A program made the translations under genes and the position numbers. Below are positions 26,355 through 34,626 of a DNA stretch of 64,000 bases, in pieces. Within the stretch, counting starts at the first letter, position 1. Each line of letters opens with the position of its first letter. The notes under the pieces were generated by a model that did not search any database, was not told where the DNA came from, and worked only from the letters and a program-made list of their open reading frames with translations. The stretch spans positions 248,001 through 312,000 of the forward strand of contig NZ_JAGGLV010000003.1 in assembly GCF_017874735.1 (NCBI RefSeq), read 5' to 3'. The stretch comes from Paenibacillus silagei. GTDB taxonomy: Bacteria > Bacillota > Bacilli > Paenibacillales > Paenibacillaceae.

Positions 26355-27788
26355 ATGAACACTCTGCTGAATCTTCTGATTTCACTAACCGCTGCCGGAA
26401 GTGTAGTAACCATCAGCATCTACGCACTAGGGAGGTTCTCTACCGGACATTTCCCGGCCCGATGGCGTTACGGACTCATTAAGCTGTCCTTAGTCTTTTA
26501 TTTGATCCCTATAGCTCTGATCCTGCGGTGGTTATCCCAACACCTGAGCGCGCCGCGCGTAGTCACAAGTGTACAGAATCCTCAGAGTGGTAGGGTAACC
26601 GGAATTATAACGGAATCACTACAGCATGCAGCATTAACTTTAACAACAAGTACCGCCTATATTCTGCTGGGCATTTGGGCAGCGGGAGCTATCATTTTTG
26701 CCGCCTGGCAAGGGTATGCGTACCGCAGGTTTACCAGAGTACTTAAGCGTAACCGTACCATGGTACCGGAGAATAGTGAACCAGCCAAGATGCTAAGGAG
26801 CATCAAGGAGGAGCTTGGCCTCACATGTAGCGTGAAGCTCGCGTACAGTTCTGTCGCACGCAGTCCTTTTCTGGCCGGTCTATGGAGACCGTCGATCTAT
26901 TTGCCTATACAGAGTCATGCCAATCTGGATATGGAGATGGTCCTGCGCCATGAATTGGTTCATCTGAAGCGGAAGGATCTGTGGATCAAGGCTGCACTGC
27001 TTGTAGTCCGTACATTACATTGGTACAACCCGCTAGTTCACACGGTTCGTCATGAGCTTCATACCTGGAGCGAGCTGACCTGTGATCAGGAAGTGGTGCA
27101 AGAGATGTCTCATGCCGACCGCAAACGTTACGGCGGGACGATTCTGAATGTCATGGCAGGGCCCACCAGTCAACCCGGAGCTTTCTACGCCTCATTATCC
27201 GGTGACGGCAAACAATTACAAAGGAGATTAACCCATATGCTTAACGTCAAAAAACTAAACAGACAGACCCTCTTCCTATCGGTTACCGCAGCCCTGTTAA
27301 TTGCAGGGATCGGCACCTCTACGGCGGCATTGGCCTCCAAGATGACACCGCAAGTAGTCGCCGACTCGGAGTATACTTCTTCTGATAATGCCGCTTCCGA
27401 GATTGCGGCTTCTACAGTGCCCGAAGGTAAAATAACCGAGCCAGCCAAAGTATCTGGAACCCAGCCTGCCGAGAGCAGCACCATCCCCGCCCAGAAATAT
27501 AAAGCAGGACAACTTGTTGCTGGGCCAGCTGAATCTGATGATTCTGCAACGGTTCCCGCTGAGCAGTCTCCAGGATCTGCTCAAGCAGAGATAATTGCCC
27601 AGCCGCTGCCTGAGCTTGTACCAGCCCCTGCTGAAGGTGCTCCCGTAACGATGCCGAAAGCAAGCGCTGTCCAATCTGATTCCGGGCTTGCCCCTGCACC
27701 AGTCCCTGACCAGAAAGAGGCCAATGTAGAGGCACTTCCCGAGCTGGTGCCGGCTCCTGCTGAGATCGTTCCAGCACCGGCAAAGTAA
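26355..27788 (+). CDS. M56-family membrane metallopeptidase (BlaR1-like) with a Pro/Ala-rich tail
   Basis: 477 residues from ATG 26355 (AGGTGA upstream; GTG 26346 and ATG 26349 are alternatives). Membrane segments at about 5-25, 38-58 and 98-118 surround a cytoplasmic zinc-peptidase domain with His199-Glu200-Leu-Val-His203 (RHELVHLKRKD), and a fourth segment (LFLSVTAALLIAGIGTSTAA) follows. True BlaR1 then has a penicillin-binding sensor outside the cell; here there is instead about 145 residues of low-complexity sequence with two copies of LPELVPAPAE. So it can probably still inactivate the adjacent repressor, but the signal is not a classical beta-lactam acylation. No beta-lactamase gene is nearby. 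Confidence 0.88.
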   Translation: MNTLLNLLISLTAAGSVVTISIYALGRFSTGHFPARWRYGLIKLSLVFYLIPIALILRWLSQHLSAPRVVTSVQNPQSGRVTGIITESLQHAALTLTTSTAYILLGIWAAGAIIFAAWQGYAYRRFTRVLKRNRTMVPENSEPAKMLRSIKEELGLTCSVKLAYSSVARSPFLAGLWRPSIYLPIQSHANLDMEMVLRHELVHLKRKDLWIKAALLVVRTLHWYNPLVHTVRHELHTWSELTCDQEVVQEMSHADRKRYGGTILNVMAGPTSQPGAFYASLSGDGKQLQRRLTHMLNVKKLNRQTLFLSVTAALLIAGIGTSTAALASKMTPQVVADSEYTSSDNAASEIAASTVPEGKITEPAKVSGTQPAESSTIPAQKYKAGQLVAGPAESDDSATVPAEQSPGSAQAEIIAQPLPELVPAPAEGAPVTMPKASAVQSDSGLAPAPVPDQKEANVEALPELVPAPAEIVPAPAK

Positions 27789-27827
27789 ACATCCTGCATT
27801 CAACCTGCCGGTATATAATCACAGCCA

Positions 27828-27866
27828 GGGGCAGCTTCCCAAGCGGAGGCTGCCCCAGTTTTTTTT
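27828..27866 (+). terminator. terminator after the M56 peptidase gene
   Basis: GGGGCAGC / GCTGCCCC stem with a 13-base loop and eight Ts, 40 bp after the stop codon. Confidence 0.85.
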
Positions 27867-27878
27867 CACAAGCACGTT

Positions 27879-29027
27879 CTAGTCCCTGAAAGGTCTGAAG
27901 AATTCACGGATGTCATCCGCCAGCGGTCCCGGATCTTCCATCGCTGTGAAATGTCCGCCGCGGGGCATCGTGGTCCACCGTGTAATATTCAGATTGCGTT
28001 CAGCCCAGGCTCTGGGCGGCAGGCAGACATCCCCAGGGTATAGAGCTACAGCTGTTGGCACCTCAAAGGGTCCCAAGGGCGGCAAAGTATGAGTATTCTC
28101 ATAATACAAATTCGCGGACGAGCCTGCCGTATTTGTAATCCAATAAATCATAATATTCGTAAGTAACTCATCCTCGCTGAAGCTTTGCCGCAGATCGCCC
28201 TTACAATCACTCCATGCCCGGAATTTCTCGATGATCCAAGCCGCCAGACCCACAGGGGAGTCGGTAAGCCCGTAAGCAATCGTCTGCGGCTTCGTCGACT
28301 GAATCTGCATATATCCGCCTTCCTCGGCGATCCATTGTGAGGTGTTTTGGATATACAATTGCTCCTCTTCCGTCAGCCCCGACTTATCCTGCACCGCCAG
28401 CAGATTCTTGATCAGGCCGATGTCAGTTAGGTGGATTCCGCTTAGCAACTCAGGATGGTTGAAGGCCAGATACCGGGTCACACCGGAGCCGATATCTCCG
28501 CCAGCCGCAGCAAACTTGCTGTAGCCGAGATGCTCGGTCATTAATGTGGCCCACAGCCCGGCTATGTTGGAATTGTTAATTCCTTTACGCTGCAGTCTAT
28601 TTGAGAAGCCGAACCCGGGGACAGAAGGGACAATGACATCGAAGGCATCTTCGGGATTTCCGCCGTAGCTCGCAGGGTCGGTAAGCATGGGAATGATTTT
28701 CTCGTAGCGCAAGAAGCTGTCCGGCCAGCCATGGGTGAGGATCAGCGGGTGGGGATTAGGACCTTTGCCGCGTTCATGCACAAAATGGATATCTAGCCCC
28801 TCCACCTTGCAGCGATAATGTGCCAGCTTGTTCAGCTCCGCTTCCCGGGCCCGCCAATCGAACTGATCCCGCCAATAGGCAATAAGAGACTTCAAATATG
28901 CCTGATCTGTCCCCCTGTCCCAAGCAGCTTCCTCGAACAAGCCGGGCCAGCGGACATGCCCCAGTCTGTATTTCAGATCCTCCAGGACTTCATCGGCAAC
29001 ATGAATTTGATAACGTTCAACCGTCAT
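27879..29027 (-). CDS. epoxide hydrolase, alpha/beta fold (EHN type)
   Basis: 382 residues, transcribed leftward. Residues 1-110 form the epoxide-hydrolase N-terminal region (YQIHVADEVLEDLKYRLGHV). The alpha/beta core follows with the oxyanion motif HGWPDS, nucleophile Asp in GGDIGSGV and the base His in RGGHFTAMEDP, which is the microsomal-type/plant-type epoxide hydrolase set (Asp nucleophile, not Ser). It opens epoxides to diols, probably in the cytoplasm in detoxification. It stands alone, end to end with the M56 gene, with no visible operon partners. The natural substrate is unknown. Confidence 0.87.
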   Translation of the reverse strand: MTVERYQIHVADEVLEDLKYRLGHVRWPGLFEEAAWDRGTDQAYLKSLIAYWRDQFDWRAREAELNKLAHYRCKVEGLDIHFVHERGKGPNPHPLILTHGWPDSFLRYEKIIPMLTDPASYGGNPEDAFDVIVPSVPGFGFSNRLQRKGINNSNIAGLWATLMTEHLGYSKFAAAGGDIGSGVTRYLAFNHPELLSGIHLTDIGLIKNLLAVQDKSGLTEEEQLYIQNTSQWIAEEGGYMQIQSTKPQTIAYGLTDSPVGLAAWIIEKFRAWSDCKGDLRQSFSEDELLTNIMIYWITNTAGSSANLYYENTHTLPPLGPFEVPTAVALYPGDVCLPPRAWAERNLNITRWTTMPRGGHFTAMEDPGPLADDIREFFRPFRD

Positions 29028-29229
29028 TACAATCGCTCCTTAAGTGGAATAACTTCAGTACCAATGGGATAACTATATCACCTGGAGTAATGTTAGACAT
29101 AGCAAGCTAATCAGGAATATATCTCATCGAAAGTGTGAAGCTGAATGCTTGAGAAGAAGCTGTTAGAGGAAAATACTCCTCACTGGAGAATTACTTTGTG
29201 GACGGAATCAAAGATTACGAGGTGAGGGA

Positions 29230-29934
29230 ATGGATAGAATAACCAATATAAGAGTGGAAGAGAAGAAATATCATGATCAATGTTACGAGAGCAGCAAGCT
29301 ATTCGAGCCAGGCTCCTGGCTGCACAAACCCGTTACTACAGTTATTAATCTTATTAATCAGTATAAGGATCAAGAATACATAAGCATACTGGATCTGGGA
29401 GCTGGGGTTGGCCGGAACAGCATTCCGATCGCCGAATCGATTAAGCCTAGGAATGGAAAAGTGGTATGTGTGGACCTGCTGGAATCAGCCATAGAGAAGC
29501 TGAAGAGTTACAGTCAGGAATTTGGTGTAGAGCCGTACATTGTACCCATTCTATCTGATATTGAACACTTCTCTATTGAACCAAATGAATATGATATTAT
29601 CGTAGCCGTATCTTCACTTGAACATGTGAGCTCGGCACAGGTACTGGAGCAGAAGCTGTGTGAAATGAATGCCGGGACAAGAACAGGCGGGGCGATTTGT
29701 ATTATTATCGCGTCCAATATCCTGGAAATGCTTGTAGAGAATAAGCAAGAGCTGGATCCCATGTTTGAAGTGAATCTGTCTACTGAGAGAATGATTGACC
29801 TTTTGAAACAGCAGTTTGCCGGATGGGAGATAGAGCAACTGATCGTTAAATCCTTAGCATTTGAGATTAACAGAAACGGGCAGCCCGTCAAGCTGACCTC
29901 TGATTGTATAACCTTTGTTGCCAAGAAAAGCTGA
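29230..29934 (+). CDS. class I SAM-dependent methyltransferase
   Basis: 234 residues behind a GAGGTGAGGGA ribosome site. A SAM-binding site ISILDLGAGVGRNSIPIAES, acidic ribose-binding strand KVVCVDL and motif IV region (YDIIVAVSSLEHV) give a complete Rossmann methyltransferase fold, of the UbiE/TehB-like kind. The substrate is not evident and no biosynthetic partners are adjacent. Base composition is more AT-rich than the surrounding genes, which hints at a separate origin. A strong terminator overlaps its stop codon. Confidence 0.8.
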   Translation: MDRITNIRVEEKKYHDQCYESSKLFEPGSWLHKPVTTVINLINQYKDQEYISILDLGAGVGRNSIPIAESIKPRNGKVVCVDLLESAIEKLKSYSQEFGVEPYIVPILSDIEHFSIEPNEYDIIVAVSSLEHVSSAQVLEQKLCEMNAGTRTGGAICIIIASNILEMLVENKQELDPMFEVNLSTERMIDLLKQQFAGWEIEQLIVKSLAFEINRNGQPVKLTSDCITFVAKKS

Positions 29935-29957
29935 TCTTATAGAGATCGGCTTTTTTT
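29929..29957 (+). terminator. terminator after the methyltransferase gene
   Basis: AGCTGATCT / AGATCGGCT stem with a 5-base loop and seven Ts; it overlaps the stop codon. Confidence 0.85.
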
Positions 29958-29984
29958 GATAAGTTATGATAGCAAAAAGCAAAA

Positions 29985-30080
29985 AGAAGCGGAGAGGAAA
30001 TTTGGAACTGGAGGAGCGGTAGCGTCCGCCTTTGTATTTGGATTTCTACCGGCCAAATGTTCACCGCAGCGACGACCAAG
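29985..30080 (+). repeat. dispersed intergenic repeat E, short copy
   Basis: GAAGCGGAGAGGAAATTTGG, then GGAGCGGTAGCGTCCGCC and GGATTTCTACCG, then CCAAATGTTCACCGCAG. The same order recurs at 40806-40955, where an extra 50 bp separates the last two blocks. GC-rich dyads suggest a structured RNA or a mobile palindromic unit. The rest of the 383-bp gap holds the terminator at its start and the Fur-like box at its end; nothing else is recognised. Confidence 0.75.
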
Positions 30081-30278
30081 CTTTGAGTTTTAATTTGAAG
30101 CAAGCAGTTGCTCAAATCCACTTAAATTAGATTTTCCCTCCCCGCCTGTGACCACACGCACCACATCTTCTGCGGAATCGGCTACATTAAGAGTAGGCCA
30201 AACGAAAGCTTTCACAAACTTCCGGAATTTGATTTGAATCCTCCTTTTTAAGCAGCTGGCGTAATAGAATGAGGTTGC

Positions 30279-30293
30279 TGATAAGGATTATCA
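30279..30293. promoter_or_regulatory. Fur/PerR-like box before the flavodiiron operon
   Basis: TGATAAGGATTATCA fits the Bacillus Fur consensus TGATAATNATTATCA at every fixed base but one, and is a near-perfect dyad. It lies 25 bp before the start codon, overlapping the leader. Fur, PerR or Zur binding would couple the operon to iron or oxidative state. Confidence 0.5.
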
Positions 30294-30317
30294 ATCAAAT
30301 ATTGGAGGCTAATACAA

Positions 30318-31556
30318 ATGAGTACACAAACCAGACAAATCGCCGAAGGCATCCACTGGGTAGGCAAAATAGACAATCGTGAAGTCCCGTTCCACCGCCT
30401 GATTCTCGCCAAAGGCACCACCTATAATTCCTATCTCCTCAAAACCGGCAAGCCGACCGTAATCGATACGGTGGATATGGAATTCGGCCGCGAATATGCC
30501 GAGTGCCTCGCCGGAATGATTGATCTCATGGATATTCATTACATCGTCATTAACCATACGGAGCCTGACCACTCCGGCGGACTGGCGGCACTGGCCGCAC
30601 AGGCACTGAATGCTACGATTGTCTGCACCGAGATCGCTGTACCGGAGCTGCAGGAGATGTATAAGCTGCACAGCCGCAACTTCCTGGTGGTGAAGGACGG
30701 AGACACCCTGGATATCGGCGGCAAAACCCTGCTGTTCAAAGAAACACCGTACCTCCACACCGCAGAGACGATGATTACATACTGTGTGGAAGACAAGATC
30801 CTGTTCCCTTGCGATATTTTCAGTACGCATGTGGCAGCTGAGCACCTGTTCAGCGATGAAGCAGGCTTCGATATCACTGAAGATTACAAAGGCTATTATG
30901 CAGCGATTATCCACCCGCACAGAAGATATGTAAGAACGCTGCTGGAAGCCGTGAAGGATCTGGAGATCCGTATGATTGCGCCATCCCACGGGTTCCTGAT
31001 CCGCGAGGACATTCCTAAGTTCATCGGGCTGTACACTACAATGAGCCGGGAGACCACCCAGGGCAAGAAGGCTGTCATTGTCTACACTACCATCAAGAAC
31101 AGTACGAAGAAGATGGCCGCGATCATTGAGAATTGCTTGAAGGAGAACAATATTGAGACAGAAGTCTGGAACGCAGATAAAAGCAGCACCGCAGACATCC
31201 TGCACAGCATCGAATCGGCAGACGCCGTCTTCATCGGCAGCTCCACGAAATATGCGGATATGATCGGGAACCTGGAGGAAGTGCTGAAAGGCATGCAGGA
31301 GATGAATCTGGAAGGTAAGCTTGCTACGGCGTTCGGCTCCTACGGCTGGAGCGGAGAAGCGATCGAGGTCATTCAGGATTACCTGAACGGAACGAACATG
31401 ACTGTACAGAGCACCTCCGAGGTTATCAAAACCACAGGCATGACCCATGTGGAGTTCCCCGTACGGGTAAGATTCTCCCCAAGAGAGCCTGAGAAGGTCC
31501 AGAAGATTAAGCATGCCACCGAATTTGTCTCGGATCTGCTGCTCAGTTCAATCTAG
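30318..31556 (+). CDS. flavodiiron protein (A-type flavoprotein, NO/O2 reductase)
   Basis: 412 residues with TTGGAGG upstream. The N-terminal metallo-beta-lactamase-like domain (about 1-250) has the diiron ligand set: His80-x-Glu82-x-Asp84-His85 (NHTEPDHSGG), a further His in TPYLHTAE and Asp in LFPCDIFSTH. The C-terminal flavodoxin domain (from about 255, VIVYTTIKNSTKKM) binds FMN. Flavodiiron proteins reduce NO to N2O or O2 to water in the cytoplasm with electrons from rubredoxin. The rubredoxin and a matching reductase are encoded directly downstream, and a Crp/Fnr regulator ends the cluster, so this is a self-contained scavenging system. Confidence 0.93.
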   Translation: MSTQTRQIAEGIHWVGKIDNREVPFHRLILAKGTTYNSYLLKTGKPTVIDTVDMEFGREYAECLAGMIDLMDIHYIVINHTEPDHSGGLAALAAQALNATIVCTEIAVPELQEMYKLHSRNFLVVKDGDTLDIGGKTLLFKETPYLHTAETMITYCVEDKILFPCDIFSTHVAAEHLFSDEAGFDITEDYKGYYAAIIHPHRRYVRTLLEAVKDLEIRMIAPSHGFLIREDIPKFIGLYTTMSRETTQGKKAVIVYTTIKNSTKKMAAIIENCLKENNIETEVWNADKSSTADILHSIESADAVFIGSSTKYADMIGNLEEVLKGMQEMNLEGKLATAFGSYGWSGEAIEVIQDYLNGTNMTVQSTSEVIKTTGMTHVEFPVRVRFSPREPEKVQKIKHATEFVSDLLLSSI

Positions 31557-31572
31557 GGAGGAGGAAGCGAAC

Positions 31573-32784
31573 ATGACGAAGCATTACGTAATCGTTGGGG
31601 GCGGTGTAACCGCCGTCCATGCCGCCAAAGCGATCCGCGATCAGGACGCGGATTCGGAAATCTCAATCATCGGGGAAGAGAGCGGCCTGCCGTATAACCG
31701 GATCAAGCTGACCAAGGGCCTGTTCACCGACCTGCACAGCGAGAAGGTTCTGATCAAGAAGGAGAAATGGTACCGCGATAACCGCATCACCGTACAGTCG
31801 TCCACCCGCATCGTGTCCATCCACCCGGAGCGCCAGACGGTAGAGACAGAGAGCGGCCAGTGTGTGGAATACCATAAGCTGCTGCTCTGCATGGGGGCAA
31901 AGAACCGCGCATTAACCATCCAGGGTGCCGGACTTGCCAATGTACACAGCATCCGGGAGCTGGCTGACGCAGACCGGCTGAAGAACAGCCTTAAGGAAGG
32001 CAGCCGCGTAACCGTCATTGGCGGAGGGGTGCAGGGAATTGAGACCGCCTGGGCGCTTCACGAAGCAGGGTATAAGGTAACTGTGGTTGAATACGCACCT
32101 GCCCTGATGGGCAGACAGCTGGACAGCTACTCATCCAAGCGCCTGCAAGAAACCCTCGAACAATCCGGAGTGAAGGTGATTCTTCAAGCGGGTGTGGCTG
32201 CCATAGAGGGGACAGAGTATGTCACCGGGGTTACGCTGAATGACGGCACGAGCTTCCCGTGTGACCATGTGGTCTACTCCATTGGGATTGTTCCGAATAC
32301 TGCTCTGGTTGACGGCTCGGAGATTGAGGTCCGCAGCGGCATTATTGTGGATGAGCATCTGCAGACGAGTGCTCCGAATATCTATGCAGCAGGTGACGTT
32401 GCCGAGTTCTGCGGGCTGGTGGAAGGCCTGTGGGGCGGAGCGATGGAACAGGGGAAGATCGCAGGGAGCAATATGGTTGAAGCCCGGAGTGTATACCGCA
32501 GAGCGGTTCCGGTGACCTTGTTCAATGCGTTCGGGGTGTCCTTGTTCTCCATCGGCAACACTGATGAGCGGAATTGCGATGAGTCGGTATGCGGTGAAGA
32601 GAACGGGGCGTATACACGAATTTTTGTGAAGGATCATGTCATTGTAGGGGCGTTGTCCTGGCAGGGTGCTGCGGCTTCGCTGGCTTACAAGGCGGCTGTT
32701 GAGCAAGGCGTCCGGCTGAGCGGAAGTGCTGACGGCAAGAGCATTGAAGAGATTATAGCGGAAGCGCAGTCTGTATTGAATTAA
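31573..32784 (+). CDS. FAD-dependent NAD(P)H oxidoreductase (rubredoxin reductase-like)
   Basis: 403 residues from ATG 31573, after GGGAGGAGG; the open frame extends to 31513 inside the previous gene. FAD-binding GGGVTAVHAA at the N-terminus, a second nucleotide-binding GGGVQGIETAW near residue 157 for NAD(P)H, and the closing FAD motif NIYAAGDVAEF near 277. The fold is the pyridine nucleotide-disulphide class I type shared with NirB N-termini and NorW-like rubredoxin reductases. It starts 16 bp after the flavodiiron gene and precedes rubredoxin, so it most likely passes NAD(P)H electrons to rubredoxin and on to the flavodiiron protein. Confidence 0.88.
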   Translation: MTKHYVIVGGGVTAVHAAKAIRDQDADSEISIIGEESGLPYNRIKLTKGLFTDLHSEKVLIKKEKWYRDNRITVQSSTRIVSIHPERQTVETESGQCVEYHKLLLCMGAKNRALTIQGAGLANVHSIRELADADRLKNSLKEGSRVTVIGGGVQGIETAWALHEAGYKVTVVEYAPALMGRQLDSYSSKRLQETLEQSGVKVILQAGVAAIEGTEYVTGVTLNDGTSFPCDHVVYSIGIVPNTALVDGSEIEVRSGIIVDEHLQTSAPNIYAAGDVAEFCGLVEGLWGGAMEQGKIAGSNMVEARSVYRRAVPVTLFNAFGVSLFSIGNTDERNCDESVCGEENGAYTRIFVKDHVIVGALSWQGAAASLAYKAAVEQGVRLSGSADGKSIEEIIAEAQSVLN

Positions 32785-32816
32785 TTCACTAACCACAATA
32801 ACAGGAGCTGATTACG

Positions 32817-32999
32817 ATGAAAAAATATATCTGTACCCCTTGCGGCTACATCTACAACCCGGCGGTAGGCGATCCCGATGAGGATGTAGCTGCCGGCACA
32901 GCATTCGAGGATCTGCCGGAAGATTGGGTCTGCCCGGTCTGCGGAGAGGATACCAGCCATTTCGTGCCCGTTGAGGAAAAGAACACAATTGCCCATTAG
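32817..32999 (+). CDS. rubredoxin
   Basis: 60 residues with CAGGAG upstream. Two CxxC knuckles (Cys6/Cys9 in CTPCGY and Cys39/Cys42 in CPVCG) bind a single iron, and the conserved [10 protein letters not shown] and [10 protein letters not shown] segments are complete. It is a small soluble electron carrier between the reductase encoded 32 bp upstream and the flavodiiron protein. A seven-residue hydrophilic tail after the fold is slightly longer than usual. Confidence 0.96.
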   Translation: MKKYICTPCGYIYNPAVGDPDEDVAAGTAFEDLPEDWVCPVCGEDTSHFVPVEEKNTIAH

Positions 33000-33039
33000 A
33001 GGATTAAGGCTTCACATTTCACATTACAGGGGGAACGGT

Positions 33040-33750
33040 ATGAAAGAGCATTCCTGCCAGCACGCCGCAGAACCTTGTACACGCAAGGTACCGATTTTTG
33101 CCGCGCTGACCGATGAGGATCTTACCCGGATCAGCGCCATGATTAAGCACCGCAAATTCACCAAGGGCCAGCCGCTAATTCTTGAAGGCGCGCCGTCCGA
33201 TACGCTGTACATTATTCAGCAGGGACATGTGAAATTATCCAAGATCACACCCGAAGGGAAGGAACAGATTTTACATATCCTGACGAACGGGGATTTCTTC
33301 GGGGAACTTAGTATCTTCAACAGCGATGAGCTTAGCAACTTCAGTGCCTATGCGCTGAAAGACACCAATATCTGCCTGCTGACCCGCAGCGATATGGAGC
33401 AGTTAATGACCGAGAACCCCGACATCTCCCTGCGCCTGCTCTCAAGCGTAACCAAACGCCTTGCCCACACCGAGAATCTGGCACAGAGTCTGGCGACCAA
33501 GGACCCGGAAATCCGGATCGCGTATATGATCATGGAGCTGAGTGAGAAATACGGTAAGCCGCGCGGCGGACGCGTACATATCGACCTGCCGCTGTCCCGC
33601 GAAGAGCTGGCCAGTTATGTCGGAGTGACCCGCGAGACGATCAGCAGGAAGTTCTCCCGATTCGAGGACTCCGGCCTGATCAAGCTGATCGGCAACAAGC
33701 AGATGGTCGTCATGGACCTGGCTGGTGTGGAGCGTTTCATGGGAATATAA
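33040..33750 (+). CDS. Crp/Fnr-family transcriptional regulator
   Basis: 236 residues from ATG 33040 (CAGGGGGAACGGT upstream); the longer frame from 32971 overlaps rubredoxin. A cyclic-nucleotide-binding beta-roll (VPIFAALTDEDLTRI ... GDFFGELSIF) and dimer helix lead to a C-terminal winged helix with SREELASYVGVTRETISRK. Cys6 and Cys13 at the N-terminus plus a Cys in TNICLL are too few and too differently spaced for the E. coli FNR cluster, but could be a redox or NO switch. It is the last gene of the flavodiiron operon and probably controls it. Confidence 0.9.
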   Translation: MKEHSCQHAAEPCTRKVPIFAALTDEDLTRISAMIKHRKFTKGQPLILEGAPSDTLYIIQQGHVKLSKITPEGKEQILHILTNGDFFGELSIFNSDELSNFSAYALKDTNICLLTRSDMEQLMTENPDISLRLLSSVTKRLAHTENLAQSLATKDPEIRIAYMIMELSEKYGKPRGGRVHIDLPLSREELASYVGVTRETISRKFSRFEDSGLIKLIGNKQMVVMDLAGVERFMGI

Positions 33751-33769
33751 GGGGAGTTGAATATAGGCT

Positions 33770-33812
33770 AAGCGGCATTTCTACCATCCGGTGATGGGGA
33801 ATGCCGCTTTTT
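33770..33812 (+). terminator. terminator after the Crp/Fnr gene
   Basis: AAGCGGCATT / AATGCCGCTT arms around a loop with a second small hairpin, ending in five Ts. Confidence 0.8.
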
Positions 33813-33936
33813 GGCATGGATAACCGCTTCCTATGATAAATCTTAAGGCAATGTTAAGGTTACCCGTGTTTAACTGAAAGGTAGGGTCAACATAATGGAT
33901 TTACAGCCCTGAGGGATGGGCGGGAGGAGAGGTGAA

Positions 33937-34626
33937 ATGATGAACCAAACGATTCTGATTGTGGATGATGAGCAGGAGATCCGGGAGCTTTTGCGCCTGT
34001 ATGTTGAAAAGGATGGATATACCGTGATCCAGGCCGGGAATGGAAGGGAAGCACTGAAGCAGGCTGCAGCTGTACGGGTTGATCTGGCTGTCATCGACAT
34101 TATGATGCCGGAGCTTGATGGCTATCAGCTGATTAAGGGCTTGAGAGAGCACAGCAATCTGCCCATTATCGTTGTCAGTGCCAAGACAGAGAATCACGAG
34201 AAAATTCTGGGGCTTGACCTTGGTGCGGATGATTATGTGACTAAGCCATTTGACCCGCTTGAGGTGCTTGCCCGAATCAAAGCCCAATTACGCCGCTATA
34301 GCGGTGGTGCAGCGGATTCCGCAGCGGCGGTGCTGACGGCTGGGGAACTGTGTATGGATATTTCTGTTTGCAGTCTCCGCTTGGGCAGCGCCGCAATCCA
34401 TCTTACCGCTACAGAATACAACATGATGAAGCTGTTCATGCAAAGTCCAGGACGCGTCTACACCAAACAGCAGCTGTATGAGGCGGCATGGCAGGAGACG
34501 GCTATCGTGGATGATAATACGGTGATGGTGGCCATCAGTAAGCTGCGCGCCAAGCTTCCCGGCGGCAGCGGGGTGTCCATTGGAACTGTGCGGGGATTAG
34601 GGTATCGGCTGGAGGTGCATCCATGA
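33937..34626 (+). CDS. OmpR/PhoB-family response regulator
   Basis: 229 residues from ATG 33937, seven bases after GGAGGAG. Receiver with acidic pocket Asp10/Asp11, phospho-acceptor Asp54 (LAVIDIMMPELDG) and the switch Lys in DYVTKPFDPLE; then an OmpR-type winged helix (LTATEYNMMKLFMQSPGRV). VanR/YcbL-like in length. Its TGA stop overlaps the ATG of the kinase gene, so the pair is translationally coupled. It likely controls the ABC transporter genes downstream. Confidence 0.93.
   Translation: MMNQTILIVDDEQEIRELLRLYVEKDGYTVIQAGNGREALKQAAAVRVDLAVIDIMMPELDGYQLIKGLREHSNLPIIVVSAKTENHEKILGLDLGADDYVTKPFDPLEVLARIKAQLRRYSGGAADSAAAVLTAGELCMDISVCSLRLGSAAIHLTATEYNMMKLFMQSPGRVYTKQQLYEAAWQETAIVDDNTVMVAISKLRAKLPGGSGVSIGTVRGLGYRLEVHP

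Noticed and set aside
30309-31514. 401-residue minus-strand frame opposite the flavodiiron gene
   Set aside because: Antisense shadow; the flavodiiron ligands on the plus strand are complete.
33040-33750. Assignment of the Crp/Fnr protein as a true oxygen-sensing FNR
   Set aside because: Only three Cys residues in positions that do not match the known four-Cys cluster arrangements; left as Crp/Fnr family.
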